Below are positions 8,163 through 17,358 of a DNA stretch of 64,000 nucleotides, piece by piece. A model generated the notes under the pieces. That model searched no databases. It had not been told where the DNA came from and saw only the letters and a program-made list of their open reading frames with translations. This DNA is from CAVRUD01 sp963849635 (GTDB taxonomy: Bacteria; Chloroflexota; Chloroflexia; Thermomicrobiales; UBA6265): positions 248,001 to 312,000 of the forward strand of contig CAWKIA010000030.1 of NCBI GenBank assembly GCA_963849635.1. The letters run 5' to 3'. The first letter of the stretch is position 1. Each line of letters begins with the position of its first letter. The position numbers were made by a program, and so were the translations under genes.

Positions 8163-9721
8163 CTACAACACAATCGCTCCGTCGGCTGCCAGGGTGAAGT
8201 TCACCACGTGCCAGATGTCATCGGCCGGGTTCCCGCTGGCCCCACCGATCAAGAACTGGCCCGAGTGCGACTCCGTCCTTGGAGATGGTCACCACGGCGT
8301 TCGACACGTCGAAGTCCGGTAAGGTGCTGTAGTTGTGCACCCAGTAGTGGTAGTCGCCCGGGACGAAGTTCCCGGTCCCGGCGCTCGTTCGGATCACCGT
8401 CACCGTCTCCGGGCCGTTGCCGTCGACATCGTCGACGTCGAGAGAGGCGTAGGGAACGGGGGTTTGCTGGTACCAGGCGACATGGAACCGGCCGCCGTTC
8501 ACGACGTCTGGCCCCGACAGGTGGGAATCGAGGTCATTTGGTTCTCCGCCCCAGTTGAGCACCACGGTGATCCGGCTGGCAGCACTCACCGGAACCAGCG
8601 AGAAATTGGCCGTCACCGTGCCGCCCGCCGGAACCGTGGTTGGCGTGGACCCCGGGGAGTACCCGGTGGCGCTCCCATTTACCGTCTGCGGCCCCTCGGG
8701 CACGCAGAGGATGGTGTAGCTGCCGTTGCCGTCGGTTGTCGTCGACTGAGAGCCGATGGAAACGCTCGCCCCGGCAATACCGCCACCGGTTGACGCGGAG
8801 ACCACGCCGCTCACATCCCCGCAGGTCGGAACGACGCACGTGCCCGCCGTGCACACACCTTCCCCATCGTCGGTGGTGCAAACATCGCCCTCGTTAGCCG
8901 GGACGAGATCGCACCCACCGGTGATGGCGTTGCAGGTGCCCTCATTGCACTGATCGTTGATGCCCGAGCAATCGACCTCCGTGTACACGCAGCCCGAGTT
9001 CGGATTGCAGGAATTCGTCGTGCAGGCGTCTTCGTCATCGCAGGTGATCGGCGTGTTGACGCAGCCGCCTTGCGCTACGTCGCAGGTATCGGTCGTGCAG
9101 GCGTTCTGGTCGTCGCAGTTCCGCGCGCCGCACAAGAAGTCGCCGGTCCCCTGGTCGCAAACGCAGTCCACTTCACAGGCGGTCGGGGTGTAGGTGATCG
9201 GGGTGTTGACGCATCCTGTTCCCACGACGCACGTGTCGGTGGTACAGGCATTGTTGTCGTTGCAAGCGGCATCGACCGGCGTGTGCACGCACGCGCCGCC
9301 CGAGCAGGTGTCGGTAGTGCAAGCGATCCCGTCGTCGCAGGAAATGCCACAACCACCACAGTTTGTCCCGTTCGCCAGGATGTCGATGCAGACACCGCCG
9401 CAGCATCCCTGGTTCGCGGCACAGACGATGCCGCATCCGCCGCAGTTAAGCTCGTCGGACGAGAAATCCGGGTTGATCGCGTCCCCGTGCGCCGCGTGTG
9501 CCGCGACCGCGCTCTCGCTGACCTCGATATAATTAAACGGATTGAGACGCGGAGCCCGTCCGGTGACAGATCCTGACCTTCGTGTCGGCCCCCGCCCGGC
9601 GCAGGCCCGTCAGCGCTAGTGTGCCGCCAATCGCGCCACCCGCGATCTTGCGAAGAACCTCACGTCGGGAAATCCCCGCCGCCAACTGACGCGAAATACC
9701 GTCGAAACGGTCTCCGTCCAT
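8163..9721 (-). pseudogene. Secreted Cys-rich protein C with carboxypeptidase-regulatory-like and YfaP/DUF2135-like domains, two frameshifts
   Basis: Leader MDGDRFDGISRQLAAGISRR then EVLRKIAGGAIGGTLALTG is a Tat-type signal. Next comes ICHRTGSAS, then, after an extra base near 9545, NPFNYIEVSESAVAAHAAHG. A block of Cys repeats of the form CxDxNACTTDTC follows, similar to myxobacterial Cys-rich repeats. Then a carboxypeptidase-regulatory-like beta domain (GDVSGVVSASTGGGIAGASV), and a C-terminal domain with NWGGEPNDLDSHLSGPDVV, YASLDVDDVDGNGPETVTV and YHYWVHNYS, the hallmarks of YfaP/DUF2135-like modules. A second extra base near 8265 must be skipped to reach SGQFLIGGASGNPADDIWHV and the stop at 8163. 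Likely an extracellular adhesive or binding protein. The frame ending at 8218 is the uncorrected version. Confidence 0.75.
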
Positions 9722-9739
9722 CCCTGCGCCCCTTTGCAC

Positions 9740-10167
9740 GACGAACTAGGCACCACCGCATGATGGCACCATTCCCCCCGCGGGAGCGGCGAGTACGTCA
9801 CGCCCAGACGTGCGCAGGCAAGGCGCACGTCCGTCCGGCGTACTAACGCCGGATCCAGCGCGTATTCACATTTTCCCGTTCCGACAAGGTACCTCCCAAA
9901 CAGGCTAATGTCAATAATTTTCATGGTATCGGTACATCCGTCACCCTTGGCAGTACCCCAGTACGGGTCTTGAAACCCGCATGGGGTATCGGCTCCACCA
10001 GCTCGCGCCAGTCGCCCGAGGGAATCTCGGTTGGAATGACTCGGCCGCGTAGATTCCGCCTCCCGATTGCGGCGGGATCATATACAAGAGAGTTGGGCGC
10101 TCATTCGGGTGCGCCCGGACGCGACGATCCCCTCGCGGGAAGGGGACGACGCCCTGGGCACCATTAA
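9740..10167. other. Gene-poor interval upstream of secreted gene C
   Basis: No convincing coding sequence on either strand. The segment around 9845-9930 is AT-richer than its surroundings and could hold the promoter of gene C, but I could not fix -10/-35 boxes. A DNA methyltransferase tail begins at its right end. Confidence 0.4.
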
Positions 10168-10320
10168 TCGGCCCCGTGGTTGGCGGACCTGGGCGTAGCG
10201 CTGGACCACGCGGGCTGGACAGACGACGGCTGGGACGAGCTCGACCCGGCCAGCGTGCCCCAGGATGAGCTCGTGGTGCGGCTGTTGGCGCTGAACCTGG
10301 AGCGCTCGGACGGCGGGTGA
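10168..10320 (+). pseudogene. DNA methyltransferase C-terminal tail fragment (copy 3)
   Basis: In one open frame: PWLADLGVALDHAGWTDDGW, then ASVPQDELVVRLLALNLERS and a stop. It fits the same pattern as copies 1 and 2 (WLA...LD...GW...P...RLLALNxER) but is more diverged. A TAA lies in frame just before it, so nothing of the upstream enzyme remains. It is about 450 bases upstream of secreted gene C, again on the opposite strand. Confidence 0.5.
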
Positions 10321-10372
10321 AACGGGGTGGTCTACGTCTCCGACCCGACCGACGGGATCGTCGGCTCCACCT

Positions 10373-10819
10373 TCAACGAGACGGCGCCGCCAGCAGCGAC
10401 CGGTGACACGCCGCCGGTACCCGCTCCACGCAGAACAGCATGATCGATTCGACACCTTCGCCCAGCGACGCCACGAACCCCGCCGCGTCGAACCCCTCCA
10501 GCACCTCTTGCCCGTACGCATCGAGATACTCCTGGCTCAGGGACGTCCGATCCCGGTATCCGATCCCCTCGGAGATGGCATCCTTGGCCACGATGTGCCG
10601 CGTGGCGTCGGATGGCGCCACGTCCAGTCGATGGACATACGGAATACCGGCGTCGGCCAACATTGCCTGGAGCCGGGCGCTGTTGGCCCAGGCATAGTCA
10701 TGTCCTCGCAATCCGCGCCGCCGCCGCACGTCCACGAACACGTCCGGCGCCGCCTTCGGGATCGCTTGGACGAAATCGTCCTCATCCCACCCGTACGCCC
10801 CGATCGTGAACACCTTCAT
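10373..10819 (-). CDS. DUF488 family protein
   Basis: Short cytoplasmic protein of 148 residues with the DUF488 signatures. It starts MKVFTIGAYGWDEDDFVQAI. The middle has FVDVRRRRGLRGHDYAWAN and the end has the CVERVPAACHRSLLA motif (CxxxxxxCHR), the conserved Cys/His site of the family. Members are of unknown biochemical role. The protein ends soon after CHR, where relatives usually run on about 15-20 residues, so a small 3' truncation or frameshift near 10390 is possible. No operon partner. Confidence 0.8.
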   Translation of the reverse strand: MKVFTIGAYGWDEDDFVQAIPKAAPDVFVDVRRRRGLRGHDYAWANSARLQAMLADAGIPYVHRLDVAPSDATRHIVAKDAISEGIGYRDRTSLSQEYLDAYGQEVLEGFDAAGFVASLGEGVESIMLFCVERVPAACHRSLLAAPSR

Positions 10820-11628
10820 GCGTCCCCCTTGTCCAGACCAACCTTGCCATCTTAAACCTATCTCTCATCGACGTATTCGTGTCCATATGATGAATCAGCG
10901 CTCCCACGGCTCGGATCCGGCCGTCATCCAGGCCCCGGGTCACCCCACACGTGATCGGGTCGAAGCGCACAACGAGGACCACCAGGCCATCGACCGCCCA
11001 AACGCCAGCCGCCGCCGTTCTGCCCCATAAAGCTTCAGCTTTGTCCCCCACAGCCCGCAGGGCTGTCCCCCTCGTCTCCGAAACGCGACACAAATTTGTG
11101 ACACACCGGCAGAACTTCCGTCGCAATCGGCCCCTATAGTGATGAACGTCGGGAGGTAGTCCCCCGGCAGGAACCGAGAGATCGCATCGGGATCACGCAA
11201 CACGGCGACGCTAGAGCATCACGGATTTCGTCCCTAGCCACAGTGCAGCGATCTCTCCCTTTCTCCCCATTCCCCTCGGTCGGCGGCGCGTTGGGAAGCG
11301 CCCACGCGCCGCCACCGCACACCCAGCCCCCCAATGAGGGCTGAAGGGCGGATTCCGCCCATGACAATGCAAACATTTCTCTTGATTCCAGAATGGGCCG
11401 CCAGCCCCGGTCCGTTTGCGGATACCTTCACTCCCCTCCCTGAGCGGCGCCGGCCGCGCGATGTCACAATCGCGCGGCCGCGCTGTGTGTCCGGGAAAGA
11501 TGCCGGAATGCTCGTCGTCCAGGGGCTGGCCGGACGCCGCTCGGTGGTACGCCCGCGTTGAACCAGTCGGTATACTCGAAGGCGATGATGCGTACGTTGT
11601 CAGTGAAAGCATTGTTTGGGACAGGCGT
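10820..11628. other. 809-bp interval with a GTCCCCCAC-type repeat, no confident gene
   Basis: A repeat of the GTCCCCCAC family lies at about 11030-11078 (TTTGTCCCCCACAGCCCGCA then GGGCTGTCCCCCTCGTC). It matches copies at 27984-28145. Fragments of natural-looking reading exist on the minus strand near 10850-10980 and 11135-11200 but have no start or family resemblance. The last 100 bases should carry the promoter of the two-component operon. Confidence 0.4.
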
Positions 11629-12360
11629 ATGGCGCAGATAGTTGTCGTTGAAGATGAACGCGAATTGGCGGGACTGATCGTGCACGCCCTGCGCGAGGAA
11701 GGGCATACCGTCGAGACCTTCCACGACGGGCTGCTGGCCCTCCGCCGGCTGGTGCCTCCGCCGGGGACACTGCCGGCCGGGCCGGATCCGGACCTGATCG
11801 TCCTCGATATCATGCTGCCCGGTGTCGATGGCCTGGAGATCTGCCGCCGGGTGCGGCAGGCGAAGATCACCCCAATTCTGATGCTCACCGCCAAGTCGAC
11901 CGAGTTAGACAAAGTGGTCGGACTGGAACTCGGCGCGGATGACTACCTGACCAAGCCCGTTTCCATCCGGGAGTTGCAGGCCCGGGTCTCGGCGGTGCTG
12001 CGCCGGGTGGAGATGATGCGCTCGCAGTCGCGCACGCTCGAAGGCGACGATCAGCCCCTGATTCACGAGGGGCTGGAGGTCAACCCCGTCAGTCGCGAGG
12101 TGGTTTCGGCGGGCGAGCGGGTGGCCCTGACGGCGAAGGAATTCGACCTGCTCCATCTGCTGGTGGCGAATCCAGGCCGGGTCTTCAGCCGGGAGTATCT
12201 GCTCGATCGACTGTGGGGGACGAACTACGACGGCTACGACCGCACGGTCGACACCCACATCCTGCGGGTGCGGCGGAAGCTCGGAGGATCGGGGACGCCC
12301 GCGGATAGGATCGTGACGCTCTGGGGGGTCGGCTACAAGTACGAGCGGCCGCGGCCATGA
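11629..12360 (+). CDS. Two-component response regulator, OmpR/PhoB family
   Basis: Receiver domain at residues 1-120: acidic pair E8/D9, phospho-acceptor D60 in DLIVLDIMLPG, T87 and K109 in the usual places. A winged-helix DNA-binding domain follows at about 145-243 (LTAKEFDLLHLLVANPGRVF, TVDTHILRVRRKLG, GVGYKYERP). ATG 11629 is chosen because the receiver strand MAQIVVVEDE starts there; upstream in-frame sequence is not receiver-like. The stop overlaps the kinase start as ATGA, so the two are coupled. It would activate or repress genes in response to the kinase at 12357. Target genes unknown. Confidence 0.93.
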   Translation: MAQIVVVEDERELAGLIVHALREEGHTVETFHDGLLALRRLVPPPGTLPAGPDPDLIVLDIMLPGVDGLEICRRVRQAKITPILMLTAKSTELDKVVGLELGADDYLTKPVSIRELQARVSAVLRRVEMMRSQSRTLEGDDQPLIHEGLEVNPVSREVVSAGERVALTAKEFDLLHLLVANPGRVFSREYLLDRLWGTNYDGYDRTVDTHILRVRRKLGGSGTPADRIVTLWGVGYKYERPRP

Positions 12361-14258
12361 GGCGGTCGCTGCGGCCAGCGATGCCCGAGCGTCCCGCGTG
12401 GGCGGCTTGGCCCGGGCGGTTGCGTGCGATTCCACTGGTCGGGGTTGTCTTCGGATTTATCTGGAGTTGCCTGGCGTTTCCCTGGCGGCAGCGCCAGCGG
12501 CGGCTGGGCGTGCAGTTGTTGTCCGACCACATGTTGGCCGGTCTGATCAGCATGATCGCGATCTACGCGATCGTCTTTTCCGTCCTGTTTGGCTACATCG
12601 GCTCCAGCCTGTTCTTCGGTGAGAACTGGGATATCGACGCGACGATGGGCGAAAAAGCCAGAGCCGCAGGGTTCGTGCTCGACCCAGAACTCGTCGCGGC
12701 GGCGGCGGGCGGTGACATGTCCGCCCGGATCTCGCTCCAGAACACGCTCGGCGCCCTGGTTCCGAACGATCCCGATCCCCAGGTGACGGGGGGCCAGATC
12801 ACCAACCCCGATGGCGATCCGATGGGCACTGGGGACCAGCCGCCGGCCTCGGAACTCGAGAGCGTCGAGAACGCGCTGATCGTCGGAATGGACGGAACGG
12901 TCCTGGCCAGTTCCGACCGGGATTGGGCGACGCCTGGGCTCTCGCTCTCGATGGTCGAATTCACTCCGTTGATCGAAGCCGTTCAGGAGGTCGCCGGCGC
13001 TGGCGGTAATCCGATCCCTGGCTCGATGGGCAGCCCGTATGCGCTCGGCTATCGCGACCACGTGACCGCGGGCGCCTTCCCGCTGATTGGCGCGGACGGC
13101 AGGATGGTGGGCGTCGTCGCGGTCCAGGGGGAGCCGTTCGATCTCAGCGATTTCATCTCACCGAGCGACCTGATCCGCGATGTGGTCAAGGATGAGTGGC
13201 GCTCGGTTCTGACGTTCTCCATCTTGGGATTCCTGATTACGTTGCCGTTCGTCTTCTGGCGGGCTCGTGTCGTCTCCCGCCGGGTGAAGGCGCTGGCGAT
13301 TGCGGCCGATGCCTGGGCGGCGGGGGATCTCGCCCGCCGGGCGGCGGTCGCGGGTGAGGACGAGATCGGCCGCCTCGGCAGCCACTTCAACATCATGAGC
13401 GAACGCCTGGCCGCCACCGACCGGGCCCGGCGGGCATTCGTCGCCAATGTCTCCCACGATCTGCGCACCCCGGTGGCGATCATGCGCGGTCACCTGGAGC
13501 GGCTCCAGTCGATCACGGCGACGGTCCCGGCTGAGGCGGCTCCGCTGATAGCCGGCGTTGGCGCGGTCGAACGAGGGGGCACGACGCTGACGGGGGACAC
13601 CCTGATCGGCGCGTCCCTGGCGAATGGCGGGGCTGTGCCGGTCGACCCGGCGACGATCGAATTGTTGCACCGGGAGACGGTCACACTAGGGCGCCTGATC
13701 GACGACCTGTTCACGCTGGCCCGGGTCGAGGAGACCCAGCTGCCGCTGGAACTCGGCCCGCTCAACGTGGCAGGTCCGGTAACTGAAGCGGTCGAGGGGC
13801 TGCGGCAGATGGCCTGGACCCAATCGAAGGTGACGGTGCAGTCGCTCATCCGGCCGGACCTGCCCCTGGTGATGGGCGATGCCACCCGGATCCGCCAGAT
13901 CCTGAACAACCTGATCTACAACGCCCTCCGCCACACGCCCGCCGGCGGACTGGTAATCGTCGATGCCCAGGAGGTCGCGGGCAATACGCAGGTAGAGGTC
14001 TCGGTGATGGACACCGGCGTCGGGATTCCGCCCGAAAAACTGCCGAGCATCTTTGAGCGCTTCTTCCACGGCAACGACAGCGTCCGCGCCAAAGGCGAGG
14101 GCAGCGGCCTGGGCCTGCACATCGTCAAGCAGTTAGTCGAAGCCCAATCCGGCACGATCACGGTCGAAAGCAGCCTGGGCCAGGGGACGGTCTTCCGCTT
14201 CCGCCTGCCGCGGGCAGTGAGGCCGAGTGGGCGGGCGACTGAGAAGGGCCGGCATTAG
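12357..14258 (+). CDS. Membrane sensor histidine kinase (HAMP, HisKA, HATPase_c)
   Basis: Partner of the preceding regulator. First membrane helix at about residues 58-85, extracytoplasmic sensor region of about 200 residues, second helix at about 283-301. Then HAMP (RVVSRRVKALAIAADAWAAG), H box with phospho-His 367 (FVANVSHDLRTPV), N box (ILNNLIYNALRHTP), G1 (DTGVGIPPE), F box (IFERFFHGND) and G2 (GEGSGLGLHIVK). An unusual feature is some 50 extra residues between the first and second DHp helices, containing GVGAVERGGTTLTGDTLIGA, before LGRLIDDLFTLARVEE. The signal sensed is unknown. Confidence 0.93.
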   Translation: MRRSLRPAMPERPAWAAWPGRLRAIPLVGVVFGFIWSCLAFPWRQRQRRLGVQLLSDHMLAGLISMIAIYAIVFSVLFGYIGSSLFFGENWDIDATMGEKARAAGFVLDPELVAAAAGGDMSARISLQNTLGALVPNDPDPQVTGGQITNPDGDPMGTGDQPPASELESVENALIVGMDGTVLASSDRDWATPGLSLSMVEFTPLIEAVQEVAGAGGNPIPGSMGSPYALGYRDHVTAGAFPLIGADGRMVGVVAVQGEPFDLSDFISPSDLIRDVVKDEWRSVLTFSILGFLITLPFVFWRARVVSRRVKALAIAADAWAAGDLARRAAVAGEDEIGRLGSHFNIMSERLAATDRARRAFVANVSHDLRTPVAIMRGHLERLQSITATVPAEAAPLIAGVGAVERGGTTLTGDTLIGASLANGGAVPVDPATIELLHRETVTLGRLIDDLFTLARVEETQLPLELGPLNVAGPVTEAVEGLRQMAWTQSKVTVQSLIRPDLPLVMGDATRIRQILNNLIYNALRHTPAGGLVIVDAQEVAGNTQVEVSVMDTGVGIPPEKLPSIFERFFHGNDSVRAKGEGSGLGLHIVKQLVEAQSGTITVESSLGQGTVFRFRLPRAVRPSGRATEKGRH

Positions 14259-14310
14259 GGGGGCGGGGGCAGGCGGATAGCTTCCTACGACCCTTGGATT
14301 CGGAGAGCAG

Positions 14311-14620
14311 CACCCTAACCCCCAGTCCCCCTTTCCCCCGCTGCGGCAGGGGAAAGGGGGAGACGCGACACCCCGCAGCATCGTCATCCTGAGCTCGCGA
14401 AGGATCTTGGCCGCCGCGCGGCCACTGCCGCCAACCCCGATGCTCCGTCGGGCACGCGATGCCACGCTTGCTCGAACGAGCACGAAGGCGCTGATGCGCC
14501 AAGATCCTTCGCAAGCTCAGGATGACGTCGGGGCGGGTGGAGACGTGGTCCAATGCTCGCCCGGCGGTTCTCCCCCTTCCCCTTGCCGCAGCGGGGGGAA
14601 GGGGGTTGGGGGGTTAGGGG
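14311..14620. repeat. Nested inverted-repeat element (MITE-like)
   Basis: Inner element 14383-14526: 28-bp ends starting GTCATCCTGAGCTCGCGAAG, inverted at the right as CCAAGATCCTTCGCAAGCTC then AGGATGAC, with 27 of 28 matching. Outer arms: CCCTAACCCCCAGTCCCCC with CGCTGCGGCAGGGGAAAGGG on the left, mirrored by CCCCTTGCCGCAGCGGGGGG and GGGGGGTTAGGGG on the right. No coding capacity. A one-armed copy lies at 5374-5511. Confidence 0.8.
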
Positions 14621-14637
14621 GCCGAACGCGTCGTAGC

Positions 14638-15201
14638 CTACATCCCCGGCAACGTCTCCAATTCGACCTTGACCCGAACCTCGTCACCGGGCACAACCAG
14701 CGGGTGTTCCCACAGCAGCCCGTAGTGACGGCGGTCGAGGGTGGTGGTTGCATGGACTCTGGGGCCGCCGAGGCCGACGAGGAGTTGGACGTCCAGGGTC
14801 TCGGAGAGCGTGGTCCCCCGGATGGAGAGATCGCCGGTGACGCGGAATTGGCCGGCGGCTGGGTCAACCGCCTCGATCGTCCGCGAGGTGAAGGTGATCT
14901 CCGGGTAGCGCTGGGCATCGAAGAAGTCGGCGCTGTGCAGGTGGGTGTCGCGCCGGGCCTTGCCGGTCGTGATCGAGGCGGCGGCGAAGCTCACGTCGGC
15001 GCGGGAGCACTCTGGGGACGATTCATCCAGGAAGATCGTGCCCGCGATACGGTCGATCGTGCCGATGACCGTCAGTGGCAGGACGAAGAGGAACCGCTTG
15101 CCGACCTTGAACTCGGCCCGGGAGCGGCTCGAATCGATGTGGTAGACGGAGCCGGCCGCCGCCTGTGGCGCTTTCTGGGGAGTACTGGTCATGGTGCTCA
15201 T
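14638..15201 (-). CDS. YceI family protein
   Basis: 187-residue lipocalin-like beta-barrel of the YceI family, which binds isoprenoid-type or other lipophilic molecules. Typical features are YHIDSSRSRAEFKVGKRFLF, the DESSPECSRADVSFAAASI segment, THLHSADFFDAQRYPEITF (the conserved HLxSxDFFD...P signature) and GDLSIRGTT. No signal peptide is seen, so it is probably cytoplasmic. GGAGG lies about 10 bases before ATG 15201. It is divergent from the NTF2-like gene at 15456 and may share its regulatory region. Confidence 0.9.
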   Translation of the reverse strand: MSTMTSTPQKAPQAAAGSVYHIDSSRSRAEFKVGKRFLFVLPLTVIGTIDRIAGTIFLDESSPECSRADVSFAAASITTGKARRDTHLHSADFFDAQRYPEITFTSRTIEAVDPAAGQFRVTGDLSIRGTTLSETLDVQLLVGLGGPRVHATTTLDRRHYGLLWEHPLVVPGDEVRVKVELETLPGM

Positions 15202-15455
15202 GGTGGTGATCCTCCGGTGCGGCTGATGATGATGGGCCGTGATGTGTGGCGAGCGTTGCCTATTTGAGGATCGGTGAAACGGCCAAATCTGGCATCGCGA
15301 AGATTGCTCATTCGCGGATAGCCCATTACTGAATCCCGATCCGGCCCGAATGAGTAGATCTGCGGTTCCGCAGTGTGGCAACGCGAATTAGCCTCGATTC
15401 AGGTTGCCGGCCCCCACCATGTCGGGCGGCGGCAGGAACGATCGAGGAGCAACTG

Positions 15456-15887
15456 ATGAACGAGAGCGGCACCATCGAGCAGGCGATTGCGATGGTCCAG
15501 GCGGCCATTGGCGACTTTGTGCAGGGGAAGACCGTGGCCTGGAAGGCGATGTGTTCCCATTGCGACGACGCCTCTCTCTTCGGAGCGTGGGGCGGCTGGG
15601 AGCGCGGTTGGGAGCAGCTCGGTCCACGATATGACTGGGCTGCCGCTCGCTTTGCCGGGGGCGAGGTGGAATTCGAGGAGATCGCGCGGTACGAGAGCGA
15701 TGAACTTGCCTGCACGGTTCACCTTAAGCGGATGCTGGCCCGCCTGGTGGATGTCGAGGAGACGGTTCCGGTTCACCTCCGCGTCTCCCATATCTACCGG
15801 CGGGAAGATGGCGTGTGGAAGCTGGTCAACCGGCACGCCGATCAACTGGTCGCGATCCAGCCGACAGCTTCGGTAGTTGCAACCTAA
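15456..15887 (+). CDS. NTF2/SnoaL-like (DUF4440-type) protein
   Basis: 143 residues with the alpha-plus-beta cone-fold pattern: an N-terminal helix (IEQAIAMVQAAIGDFVQGKT), DASLFGAWGG, a strand-rich middle (EFEEIARYESDELACTVHLK) and a terminal VSHIYRREDGVWKLVNRHAD, the usual end of YybH/DUF4440 proteins. GAGGAG precedes ATG 15456; upstream in-frame sequence is not protein-like. Members act as small enzymes or ligand-binding proteins; no substrate can be read here. Divergent from YceI. Confidence 0.82.
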   Translation: MNESGTIEQAIAMVQAAIGDFVQGKTVAWKAMCSHCDDASLFGAWGGWERGWEQLGPRYDWAAARFAGGEVEFEEIARYESDELACTVHLKRMLARLVDVEETVPVHLRVSHIYRREDGVWKLVNRHADQLVAIQPTASVVAT

Positions 15888-16142
15888 CGCGGCGGCCCTA
15901 TCCAGAGATAGGTAATCCGTTTTATGCGCTTGACAACCAGGCAAGTCCGGCCCAAAGTGCGGGTGGGTTCCCCAACACATGCGGCCGGGACGCGGACAAC
16001 GTTCGCGTCCTGGATCTGGTACGCGCCGTGAGGGCGAGAAGGAGGCGAGCGGGCGGTGGTCGCCCGGATTGCGCGGATGCTCCATTGGCTCGTGGATGAG
16101 CGGCTCTGTTCGCGGATGAATAGAGAATCGGAGGAGTCACCG

Positions 16143-17270
16143 ATGACGCAACGAATGCTCAAGTCGCAGTCCCCGGAACCGGAACTCGATGGGCCCGCCG
16201 CCGATCGCCCGATCGGCCGGGTTGAGCGGCGCACCTTCCTGAAGACGGCGGCGGTCGTCGCCGGTGCGGCTGCCCTGACGCCCTTCATCGGTCGCACCCA
16301 GGAAGATCGCGACTACGGTCCGGAAGCTTCTCCCGTGCATTACCCCGATCCCGATGTCGTCTCCGTGACCCCGGACTTCAACCAGTACCGGGTAGGAAAC
16401 TCCGCAATCCAGCGTCTGTGGACGGGCGGTTTGTGGTTGGAGGGTCCGGCCTGGAATGGGGTCGGCCGGTTCTTCCTCTGGAGCGATATCCCCAACGATG
16501 TCCAGCACCGCTGGCTGGAAGAGAACGGCGAGGTGAGCGTCTTCCGCAACCCCTCCGGCAACAGCAACGGCAATACCTTCGACTGGGAGGGGCGACAGAT
16601 CTCCTGCCAGCACGGCAACCGCCAGGTGGTCCGCTACGAGCACGACGGCACCGTCACCGTCCTGGCCGACTCTTTCGAGGGCACTCAACTCAACTCGCCC
16701 AACGACGCGGTGGTCCATCCCGACGGCGGCATCTGGTTTACCGACCCGCCCTACGGTACGGCGCCGGTGGGTGGCTACGAGGGAAACCCCGGGGAGGTCT
16801 TGCTTCCCCATTCGGTCTACAGGATCGACAAATCCGGCCCGATCGAGCGGGTGACCGACGAACTCGGCGCCCCGAACGGCCTCTGCTTCTCGCACGACTA
16901 CACGAAGCTCTACATCGTCGATACCGGGCCGGAAGACCGCGACATCAAGGTCTTCGACGTGGTGGACGAGACCTCGTTAGGCCCCATGCAGGTCTTCACC
17001 GCCATCGACGTGGACGGCACGATCGTTGGCCCGGATGCGGTCCGATCTGATATCGACGGAAACATCTGGGCGTCGGCCGGGTGGACCGGGTATGGCTACG
17101 ACGGCATCCACTGCTTCTCGCCGGAGGGCGAGCGGATCGGTCACATCAAGCTGCCGGAGACGACGAGCAACCTGGTCTTCGGCGGGCCGAAGCGCAACCG
17201 GCTGATGATCACCGCCAGCCAGTCGATCTACGCGGTCTACGTGAACACGCGCGGGGCGCATATCACGTAG
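16143..17270 (+). CDS. SMP-30/gluconolactonase family protein, Tat-exported
   Basis: 375-residue protein with a twin-arginine signal (RVERRTFLKTAAVVAGAAAL), so it is exported folded. The rest is a six-bladed beta-propeller of the SMP-30/gluconolactonase/luciferin-regenerating family. The N-terminal strand has WLEGPAWNGVGRFFLWSDIP carrying the metal-binding Glu. The middle has NGNTFDWEGRQISCQHGNRQ and LNSPNDAVVHPDGGIWFTDP with the conserved Asn, and later GPDAVRSDIDGNIWAS. It probably hydrolyses a sugar lactone or related ester outside the cytoplasm. GGAGGA before ATG 16143 sets the start. Confidence 0.92.
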   Translation: MTQRMLKSQSPEPELDGPAADRPIGRVERRTFLKTAAVVAGAAALTPFIGRTQEDRDYGPEASPVHYPDPDVVSVTPDFNQYRVGNSAIQRLWTGGLWLEGPAWNGVGRFFLWSDIPNDVQHRWLEENGEVSVFRNPSGNSNGNTFDWEGRQISCQHGNRQVVRYEHDGTVTVLADSFEGTQLNSPNDAVVHPDGGIWFTDPPYGTAPVGGYEGNPGEVLLPHSVYRIDKSGPIERVTDELGAPNGLCFSHDYTKLYIVDTGPEDRDIKVFDVVDETSLGPMQVFTAIDVDGTIVGPDAVRSDIDGNIWASAGWTGYGYDGIHCFSPEGERIGHIKLPETTSNLVFGGPKRNRLMITASQSIYAVYVNTRGAHIT

Positions 17271-17291
17271 CCGACCACCAAACTAACAGCC

Positions 17292-17331
17292 GGCCCGCCA
17301 CGACGTTGCCAGGGCAACGTCGTGGCGGGCC
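17292..17331. terminator. Long GC-rich hairpin between convergent genes
   Basis: 19-bp perfect inverted repeat, GGCCCGCCACGACGTTGCC and its complement, 22 bases after the SMP-30 stop. No T-run follows on either strand, so it may be bidirectional or work with Rho. Confidence 0.55.
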
Positions 17332-17358
17332 TCCGTCCGCCCACGCCGCCTCTGTTGA

